Source: Mariprofundaceae bacterium
GTDB taxonomy: Bacteria > Pseudomonadota > Zetaproteobacteria > Mariprofundales > Mariprofundaceae
Length of the DNA: 7,564 nt
Direction of reading: 5' to 3'
NCBI GenBank assembly: GCA_030950835.1
Contig: JAUZQU010000142.1
Coordinates: 1 to 7,564 of the forward strand
Below are positions 1 to 5,356 of the stretch, in pieces. Numbering within the stretch: position 1 is the stretch's first letter; every line of letters begins with the position of its first letter. The translations under genes were made by a program, and so were the position numbers. The notes under the pieces are model-generated. The model worked only from the letters and a program-made list of their open reading frames with translations, searched no databases and was not told where the DNA came from.

Positions 1-144
1 GGGGCAATGCCCAGCATGGTGTTGGGACTGGTCTTGTGTGAACGTTTTAAGTTGGATGTGAGCTTGTATGCAGAAGCGGTGACGTTAACAACAGCTTGTT
101 CACTGCTGACCTTGCCCATGTGGTTAAGTGTGCTGCAGGTTTAG
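1..144 (+). CDS. AEC (auxin efflux carrier) family transporter, C-terminal fragment
   Basis: Frame 1 is open from the window edge to a TAG stop at 142-144 and gives 47 residues, too short to stand out as an isolated ORF. The segment starts GAMPSMVLGLVLCERF, continues KLDVSLYAEAVTLTT, and ends in a hydrophobic helix (SLLTLPMWLSVL). An A-M-P-S start to the penultimate helix, an E/DRF/Y-x-LD loop, then a final helix with SLLTLP is the usual C-terminus of the AEC family. These are inner-membrane carriers of about 300-320 residues thought to export or exchange organic anions. The substrate cannot be inferred from this piece. The gene converges on the histidine kinase gene, whose stop lies 5 nt away, and no clear terminator separates them. 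The family call rests on a short but characteristic segment. Another polytopic transporter is possible but less likely. Confidence 0.68.
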   Translation, partial: GAMPSMVLGLVLCERFKLDVSLYAEAVTLTTACSLLTLPMWLSVLQV

Positions 145-149
145 CTGGG

Positions 150-1250
150 TTACGCTGCTGTTATAGCAGGGAAATGCATGGTAAAGGTGCTGCCTTGATC
201 GACCTTACTTTGGATATGGATATGCCCATCACATGTTTCTACAATTTTTAATACATGTGCCATGCTCATGCCACGACCTTCAAAGCGTGTAGAGAAAAAA
301 GGTTCAAAAACACGGTGTTGTGTTTTTTTATCCATGCCATGCCCAGCATCTTCAATGGATAACATGACATGTTGTTGCTTTTCTCCAGTGCTTTGACGTG
401 GAAAATCAACATTTTTGGTACGGATGATGATAGAGTTACCTTCTGCAGTGGCTTCTAAGGCATTATCCAACATATAGTTGAGTATTTTGCTGAACTCACG
501 CTGACTGCCCAACACAGGATGGATATTAGACTCCATATCAAAGCTGAGTTGCCTAGGATTTTTTTGGTAGCCCTCTTGTTTGTATTGGCGAGAAACGGCA
601 GCAACAATACAGTTTAAATCAATGGATTGCGCTTTTTCTTTAACACCTGTTTCGGCATAGGCGACTAAATTATGTGCGACATCTCCTGCTTGAAGCCCGC
701 TGGCACTGATGCGGTCTAACTTTTCAGCCAAGTCAGGTCTATCCCAAAGTTGCATTTTGAGTAAATCAGCAGTGCCTACCACCGCAGCCATTTGATTATT
801 TATCAGATGGGCGATGCCACCTGTCACATTACGCAAGGTTTCATCAAAGTTCTGTTCTTGCTGTTGAATATGTGTGACATCGGTGACTAAACATTCAATG
901 CCAGCAGTGCGGCGTTTTTTATCCATGATAAACTGGGCATTGATGGAGGCAATGATAGTGCTGCCATCTTGATGTTGAATATCTGCGACAAAGTCGCGTA
1001 ATATCTTATCACATAACACCTGTTTAATCAGTGCTTTACCCATATTAGGCACAGACCAAGCGCTAAAGAAGCTATGTCCTATATAACTTTCTGCGGTATG
1101 CCCTAAAAGCTTTTGCACGGAAGGGTTGATTTCAAGCACTTTGCCAGAAAGGTCCAAAAGGACATACACACTATCCGATAAATTGGCTAAACTTTCGCCC
1201 TTGTGCGAAAAAGCAGTCTGCTGTTTGTCACGCTTTAAACTATTATTCAT
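150..1250 (-). CDS. Soluble PAS-domain sensor histidine kinase with atypical H-box
   Basis: This 366-residue protein has no signal peptide or membrane segment, so it should sense a cytoplasmic signal. A PAS domain spans about residues 22-130 (VYVLLDLSGKVLEINPSVQ, then a PAC-like end at LVTDVTHIQQQ). A dimerisation/phospho-acceptor helix follows at 138-200, then a HATPase_c domain at about 245-363. The ATP-binding boxes look intact: N-box with N258 and N263, G1 box D301-A-G-H-G-M306, F-box F315-EPFF, and G2 box G325-R-G-M328. In this kinase class the H-box usually reads GIAHDFNN; here it is GIAHLINN, with His148 followed by Leu149 instead of an acidic residue, while Asn152 at H+4 is kept. The ATG at 1250 is preceded by a strong AGGGGG ribosome site about 8 nt upstream. 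No response regulator lies in the window, so the partner is unknown. It is transcribed divergently from the TVP38 operon. Confidence 0.9.
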   Translation of the reverse strand: MNNSLKRDKQQTAFSHKGESLANLSDSVYVLLDLSGKVLEINPSVQKLLGHTAESYIGHSFFSAWSVPNMGKALIKQVLCDKILRDFVADIQHQDGSTIIASINAQFIMDKKRRTAGIECLVTDVTHIQQQEQNFDETLRNVTGGIAHLINNQMAAVVGTADLLKMQLWDRPDLAEKLDRISASGLQAGDVAHNLVAYAETGVKEKAQSIDLNCIVAAVSRQYKQEGYQKNPRQLSFDMESNIHPVLGSQREFSKILNYMLDNALEATAEGNSIIIRTKNVDFPRQSTGEKQQHVMLSIEDAGHGMDKKTQHRVFEPFFSTRFEGRGMSMAHVLKIVETCDGHIHIQSKVDQGSTFTMHFPAITAA

Positions 1251-1344
1251 GTGTATGACCCCCTGCTAGGTAATAGCTTAACATAACTTATGCCAATCAC
1301 CTGAGAATAAGAGCGCAACGTTATAGCTTACTCGATGTTTTATA

Positions 1345-1364
1345 TATCGCATGAATATGCGATA
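1345..1364. promoter_or_regulatory. Perfect inverted repeat, candidate operator
   Basis: The sequence TATCGCAT-GAAT-ATGCGATA is an exact 8-bp inverted repeat with a 4-nt spacer. The 20-nt size suits a dimeric repressor or activator. It lies between two divergent genes. On the minus strand it sits directly upstream of a TATAAA hexamer at 1339-1344, and on the plus strand it ends about 20 nt before a TATAGT at 1386-1391. A bound protein could therefore control either gene or both. No run of T follows the stem, so it is not a typical terminator. The binding protein is unknown and no regulator gene is visible nearby. Confidence 0.5.
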
Positions 1365-1468
1365 AGTTGAGGTTCTCTTGTACTCTATAGTCAGACAAGC
1401 ATACCTTGGTGATATGTCTAGATGTAAGGAAAATGATTATTGTACGACAAAAAATGCATAAACTGCTT

Positions 1469-1475
1469 GAAAGGA
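1469..1475 (+). promoter_or_regulatory. Ribosome binding site of the TVP38 gene
   Basis: GAAAGGA lies 7 nt before the ATG at 1483. This supports that start and places the lysine-containing N-terminus (MLKKSIP) just before the first membrane helix. Confidence 0.7.
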
Positions 1476-1482
1476 ATATCAT

Positions 1483-2181
1483 ATGTTGAAAAAAAGTATA
1501 CCGCTTATCTTGATTGCCGTATTCACGTTGCTATTTATTAGCTTGGGTTTACAGGATTATTTAAGCTTTGAACAACTCAAAACCCATAGGGCATGGTTGC
1601 ATGATTGGGTGGAGTTAGAGCCTGTATTATCAGCATTGGCATTTATGCTGTGTTATGTGTTGGTGGTGGCGTTTTCTTTGCCTGGTGGAACGATCATGAC
1701 TTTAGCGGGTGGTTTTTTGTTTGGCGCGGTATGGGGTGGTTTATATACGGTGATTGCGGCAACTTTGGGTGCAACAGCCATCTTTTTCATCGCCAAATCA
1801 TCCTTGGGCGACTTTTTATTGGCAAAAGCAGGGGACAATATCAAGAAAATGCAGCAAGGTTTCCAAGATAATGCTTTAAGTTATATGTTTGTCTTACGTT
1901 TGGTGCCGTTATTTCCCTTTTTCATCGTCAATCTTGTGCCTGCCTTTTTAGGTGTGCCATTGCGCACTTACCTTGTGGCAACATTCTTTGGCATCATGCC
2001 TGCAACCTTTGTGTTTTCCTTGGCAGGAAGTGGTTTGGGCAAAGTATTTGAGCAAGGTGGAGAGTTGAGTGTAGCAGGTATTTTAACACCTGAGATGATA
2101 GCAGCTTTGCTGGGTTTGGCATTGCTTTCGCTTGTGCCAGTGTGGTATAAGAAATATAACAACAAAGGAGCATCAGTATGA
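1483..2181 (+). CDS. TVP38/TMEM64 family inner-membrane protein (VTT/DedA superfamily)
   Basis: The 232-residue polytopic protein has a short basic N-terminus and a first helix at about 6-23. A second hydrophobic stretch (50-66) leads into the VTT/SNARE-associated domain. The domain signatures are a glycine-rich re-entrant segment (LPGGTIMTLAGGFLFGAVWGG, about 67-86), the helix TLGATAIFFIAKSSLG, the F136-V-L-R139-LVPLFPF motif, and a second re-entrant-like segment at about 169-186 (FGIMPATFVFSLAGSGLG). A C-terminal helix covers about 204-221. The size is normal for the family. VTT/DedA relatives include eukaryotic lipid scramblases and bacterial undecaprenyl-phosphate flippases, so lipid or small-molecule movement is plausible, but bacterial TVP38 proteins are poorly characterised. 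Its stop overlaps the start of the downstream oxidoreductase gene by ATGA, so the two are probably translationally coupled. A joint role is inferred from this and from known fusions of the two domains. Confidence 0.9.
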   Translation: MLKKSIPLILIAVFTLLFISLGLQDYLSFEQLKTHRAWLHDWVELEPVLSALAFMLCYVLVVAFSLPGGTIMTLAGGFLFGAVWGGLYTVIAATLGATAIFFIAKSSLGDFLLAKAGDNIKKMQQGFQDNALSYMFVLRLVPLFPFFIVNLVPAFLGVPLRTYLVATFFGIMPATFVFSLAGSGLGKVFEQGGELSVAGILTPEMIAALLGLALLSLVPVWYKKYNNKGASV

Positions 2182-3599
2182 CGGTCATCACAGCAGATAT
2201 TTGTGTCATTGGGGCAGGTTCGGGTGGTTTGTCGGTAGCAGCAGGTGCTTCACAAATGGGCGCTAAGGTGGTGTTGATTGAAAAGTCCGCCATGGGTGGT
2301 GATTGTTTGAATACGGGATGTGTGCCATCCAAAGCCATGCTTGCAGCAGGACATGTGGCGCAGAATATGCGTGAGGCGGGGGCTTTTGGTGTAGGCAGTG
2401 TTGAGCCCAAAGTGGACTGGGCAAAGGTACACCAACATGTACATGGCGTGATTGATGCGATTGCGCCCAACGATTCGGTGGAACGTTTTGAAAGTTTAGG
2501 TGTGCAGGTGATTCAGGATGCAGCAAGTTTTATAGATGCGAAAACGGTGCAAGCAGGGGATGTGCAAGTTAAAGCGAAGTATTTTGTCTTGGCGACAGGT
2601 TCATCGGCTTTTGTACCGCCGATTGAGGGGGTGCATGATGTGCCTTACTTCACCAATGAGAATATCTTTGACAATAAAATGCCGATTGAACATCTGATTG
2701 TCATTGGTGGTGGACCGATTGGTATTGAGTTGGCACAGGCACATCGGCGTTTGGGCGCGAAAGTGACGGTGATGGAAGTAGCGCGTTTATTGATGAAAGA
2801 CGACCCTGATTTAACCTCGATTGTGATTGAGCATTTAAAGGGTGAAGGTATTTCTTTTTATGAAGGTGGACGCAATCTGGCGATAGAAAAGGCGGATGAT
2901 GGTATCAAGGTTTCATGTGAGATGGATAGTGGTAAAACATGTGTGACAGGTTCACATTTGTTGGTAGCAACGGGCAGAAAAGCCAATGTGGACGGTTTAA
3001 ACTTAGAGGCGGCGGGTATTGTATATCATGCTCGTGGTGTGGAGGTGGATCATCGGCTGCGCACCAGCAATAAGCGGGTGTTTGCCATTGGTGATGTTGC
3101 AGGGCCTTATCAGTTTACCCATATGGCGGCATATCAAGCAGGCATCATCATTCGTAATATGTTGTTTAAGTTACCCGCGAAAGTGGATTATTCAGCCGTG
3201 CCTTGGGTGACTTATACAGACCCTGAACTGGCACATGTAGGATTAAGTGAGGCGGATGCTAAAGCCAAAGCGATGAAGGTGCGTATACTCAAGTGGAGCT
3301 TTGCTGAGAATGACAGGGCGCAAGCTGAAAGGCGCACGGAAGGGTTGTTGAAAGTGGTGGTATCACCCAAAGGTGTGATTCTAGGGGCAAGTATGGTTGG
3401 GCTGCATGCTGGTGAGTTGATTCAACCATGGATTTTAGCGATCTCGCAAAAGATGAAAATCGGTGCTATGGCAGCAGCGATTGCGCCGTATCCTACGCTG
3501 GCTGAGGTCAATAAACGTATTGCAGGTAGTTTTTATACAGATAAATTGTTTTCAGCGGCAACCAAAAGGATAGTCCGCTTTTTATTGCGTTGGTTTTAA
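2178..3599 (+). CDS. MerA/dihydrolipoamide-dehydrogenase-like FAD-dependent NAD(P)-disulfide oxidoreductase
   Basis: The 473-residue protein is a complete class I pyridine nucleotide-disulfide oxidoreductase. An N-terminal FAD Rossmann motif (G12-A-G-S-G-G17) is followed by the redox-active disulfide in GGDC43LNTGC48VPSKA. Next come a NAD(P) Rossmann motif at about 177-182 (GGGPIG), the ATGRK segment (264-268), the second FAD motif FAIGDVAG (302-309), and a dimerisation domain from about 340. Lpd and glutathione reductase use His in the C-terminal HPT/HP motif. Here the position is Tyr438 (APYPTLAE), as in mercuric reductase. The MerA C-terminal Cys-Cys pair and N-terminal HMA domain are absent, so Hg(II) reduction is doubtful. 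The protein ends in a basic hydrophobic tail (TKRIVRFLLRWF). AAAGGAG lies 7 nt before the ATG. The gene overlaps the TVP38 gene by 4 nt. Its true electron acceptor is unknown, and annotation as lpd or merA would be overprecise. Confidence 0.92.
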   Translation: MTVITADICVIGAGSGGLSVAAGASQMGAKVVLIEKSAMGGDCLNTGCVPSKAMLAAGHVAQNMREAGAFGVGSVEPKVDWAKVHQHVHGVIDAIAPNDSVERFESLGVQVIQDAASFIDAKTVQAGDVQVKAKYFVLATGSSAFVPPIEGVHDVPYFTNENIFDNKMPIEHLIVIGGGPIGIELAQAHRRLGAKVTVMEVARLLMKDDPDLTSIVIEHLKGEGISFYEGGRNLAIEKADDGIKVSCEMDSGKTCVTGSHLLVATGRKANVDGLNLEAAGIVYHARGVEVDHRLRTSNKRVFAIGDVAGPYQFTHMAAYQAGIIIRNMLFKLPAKVDYSAVPWVTYTDPELAHVGLSEADAKAKAMKVRILKWSFAENDRAQAERRTEGLLKVVVSPKGVILGASMVGLHAGELIQPWILAISQKMKIGAMAAAIAPYPTLAEVNKRIAGSFYTDKLFSAATKRIVRFLLRWF

Positions 3600-4423
3600 G
3601 GCAAACGGCGCACATCCAAATGATCGCGCAAAGCATCACCTGCAATATTGGCTGCCATCACCAGCAAAAATAACATTAAACCTGGCCAGAAAACTTGCAT
3701 AGGTGCGATCAACATCAATTGCGAACCTTCGCGAATCATGGTGCCCAGCGAAGCATCAGGTGGCTGGATACCAATGCCTAAAAAAGATAAACCTGCCTCA
3801 CCAATCATCACCGCAGCCAAGCCAAAGCTCGCCTCAATCAATAAAGGGGGAGCGATGTTGGGTAAAAGATGATGATAAGCGATATGCGGAGCGCTTTGAC
3901 CACTGGCAATCGCCGCTTCAATATAGGGCGCATGGCGCAGGGATAAGACTTGCGCCCGCGTCAGCCTAGCAAAGCCAACCCAGCCCACGGCTGCCAAAGC
4001 GATGATTAACTTATCTACACCAGGCCCAAGTACGGCTGCTAAGGCAATGGCAAGTAAAATGCCGGGAAAAGAGAGCACAATATCGACAAAACGCATCAGT
4101 AAACTATCTACCCAACCACCATGCCACGCTGCCAACATACCCACGCTGATGCCTATGCTTGCACACATCAACATCACAGCCAAAGCCACGGAGAAAGATA
4201 AAAGAATGCCTTCTGCAAGCCTTGCTAAGATGTCACGTCCTAAAGCATCGCTGCCTAAGAGGTGGTCAGGGCTGCTGAGTTGTAATACATGATGTAAATC
4301 GACACTTTGGGCATTGTTTCCCAATAAATATGCCATCAACACACATAAAAGCGGTGGAAATAAACATAGAGATACACTTTTGGGCATGATACTGAACTTG
4401 AAACGCATATTTTGTATATTCAT
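3596..4423 (-). CDS. ABC transporter permease, DppC/OppC/NikC type
   Basis: This is the second inner-membrane permease of an Opp/Dpp/Nik-family importer. Starting at the ATG at 4421-4423 it has 275 residues, close to DppC or NikC. After a first membrane helix (about 17-35) comes the family motif HLLGSDALGRDILARL (55-69). The binding-protein-dependent transport domain follows, with several helices between 75 and 262. The cytoplasmic EAA loop that docks the ATPase reads YIEAAIASGQ then HHLLPN (167-189). The C-terminus GDALRDHLDVR is also typical. The frame stays open upstream to a TTG at 4450, giving 9 more residues, but I chose the ATG because it overlaps the preceding permease stop in a classic ATGA. 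The substrate (peptide, nickel or other) is not resolved. Its TAA stop overlaps that of the convergent oxidoreductase gene, so no further gene of this operon lies downstream. Confidence 0.93.
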   Translation of the reverse strand: MNIQNMRFKFSIMPKSVSLCLFPPLLCVLMAYLLGNNAQSVDLHHVLQLSSPDHLLGSDALGRDILARLAEGILLSFSVALAVMLMCASIGISVGMLAAWHGGWVDSLLMRFVDIVLSFPGILLAIALAAVLGPGVDKLIIALAAVGWVGFARLTRAQVLSLRHAPYIEAAIASGQSAPHIAYHHLLPNIAPPLLIEASFGLAAVMIGEAGLSFLGIGIQPPDASLGTMIREGSQLMLIAPMQVFWPGLMLFLLVMAANIAGDALRDHLDVRRLP

Positions 4424-5343
4424 ACAGCACGCTGCCTTGGGTCTAACCAAAGACTCAATAAATCAGCCAATAAATTTGCCAATACATAGACTAAAGCAAT
4501 GAATAATACACAGCCTTGTACCAAGGGATAATCGCGGCGTTGAATGGCTTCGATGGTCAATAAACCTAAACCTGGCCAATCAAATACGGTTTCTGTAATC
4601 ACCGCACCACCCAAAACAGCACCAAGTTGTAAGGCAAACATGGTGACTACAGGGATGGCAGTCATCCGCGCACTGTGTTTCCACCACAATGTGGCTTCGG
4701 ATACACCCATAGCTCTGGCAGTACGAATGGGGTCAGATTGCATGGAGTCCAACCAACTTGCCCTTGCCATACGTGATAAAACTGCAGCTAGGGCTGTGCC
4801 TAAAGTGATGGTGGGCAAAACTAAACTGGCAGGTGTTGCCATGCCTGATACAGGCAACCAGCCTAATAACACTGAAAATACCAACATCAACATCGGACCT
4901 AACCAAAAATTCGGAATGGATACGCCCAATAAGGAGAATGTCATGGCAAGTTTATCTTGTGTTCGACCTGCAAAACGGGCGGCAAGCATACCTAGTGGTA
5001 ATGCCAGCAAGATTGCCAACAAAAGGCTGGTTGCAGCAAGTTGGGCGGTGGCTGGTAAACGTTCGGTAATCAAGGTCCAAATATCACGTTGGCTGATGAT
5101 GGACTTGCCCCAATCACCTTGGCTTAAACCATAAATATAGGAAGTATATTGGCTCCATAAAGGTTGATCCAAGTGCATACTGATGCGCAAGGCTTCTTTG
5201 TCTGCGGCGAGTGCCGTTTCACCCAACAATGCATCTACAGGGTCACCCGGCACCAAGTGCAACAGGAAAAATACCAAGGTGACTACGCCAAGTATTGTCG
5301 GCAAAGACTCCAACAAACGAAAGAAACATAAGCGCAATAACAT
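4420..5343 (-). CDS. ABC transporter permease, DppB/OppB/NikB type
   Basis: This is the first permease of the Opp/Dpp/Nik-type pair and should form a heterodimeric channel with the product of the next gene. The 307-residue length is normal. TM1 is at about 14-31, followed by the family signature LVPGDPVDALLG and a periplasmic loop (about 45-90). RLPATAQLA introduces TM2 (about 100-121), and further helices lie near 131-163, 172-190, 228-249 and 275-299. The EAA loop is at 206-228 (IRTARAMGVSEATLWWKHS). The conserved ETVFDWPGLGLL (251-262) follows. The ATG lies 13 nt after the ileS stop and has only a weak ribosome site, so translation may depend on coupling with ileS. No substrate-binding protein or ATPase gene (DppA/D/F type) is in the window. 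Dipeptide, oligopeptide or nickel transport all remain possible. Confidence 0.93.
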   Translation of the reverse strand: MLLRLCFFRLLESLPTILGVVTLVFFLLHLVPGDPVDALLGETALAADKEALRISMHLDQPLWSQYTSYIYGLSQGDWGKSIISQRDIWTLITERLPATAQLAATSLLLAILLALPLGMLAARFAGRTQDKLAMTFSLLGVSIPNFWLGPMLMLVFSVLLGWLPVSGMATPASLVLPTITLGTALAAVLSRMARASWLDSMQSDPIRTARAMGVSEATLWWKHSARMTAIPVVTMFALQLGAVLGGAVITETVFDWPGLGLLTIEAIQRRDYPLVQGCVLFIALVYVLANLLADLLSLWLDPRQRAV

Positions 5344-5356
5344 GGTCTGGCTGTGC

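Larger units (their letters stand above)
1251..1482. other. Divergent intergenic region
   Basis: This 232-nt AT-rich region separates the kinase gene (leftward) from the TVP38/oxidoreductase operon (rightward) and should hold both promoters. Its clearest element is a perfect 8-bp inverted repeat, listed separately. On the minus strand a TATAAA hexamer (plus coordinates 1339-1344) could be a -10 box for the kinase gene. On the plus strand TATAGT at 1386-1391 could be a -10 box for the operon. Neither has a convincing -35 box at proper spacing, so neither is called as a promoter. A 15-codon ATG-to-TAA frame at 1414-1461 is the only small reading frame I noted. I see no tRNA, riboswitch or strong terminator hairpin. 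Confidence 0.6.

Noticed and set aside
155..169. CTGCT-GTTAT-AGCAG hairpin at the convergent ends of the AEC and kinase genes
   Set aside because: The stem is only 5 bp, has no T-run on either strand, and lies in kinase coding sequence, so it is not a credible terminator.
1386..1391. TATAGT as -10 box of a sigma-70 promoter for the TVP38 operon
   Set aside because: The nearest -35-like hexamer (TTGAGG at 1367) is only 13 nt away, and the hexamer at correct spacing is poor, so no promoter is called.
1430..1450. Possible Fur box around AAAATGATTATTGTAC before the TVP38 gene
   Set aside because: It matches the 19-bp consensus at only about 11 positions, with no symmetry, which is expected by chance in AT-rich DNA.
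1994..2470. 158-codon open frame on the minus strand across the TVP38/oxidoreductase junction
   Set aside because: It is antisense to two well-supported genes, and the Pro/Thr/Cys-rich product has no recognisable domain.
2178..3599. Naming the flavoprotein merA or lpdA
   Set aside because: The C-terminal Cys pair of MerA and the catalytic His of Lpd are both missing, and there are no mer genes or 2-oxoacid dehydrogenase genes nearby.
4544..5134. 196-codon open frame on the plus strand
   Set aside because: It lies wholly antisense to the DppB-type permease gene, has no recognisable domain, and has the composition of a shadow frame.
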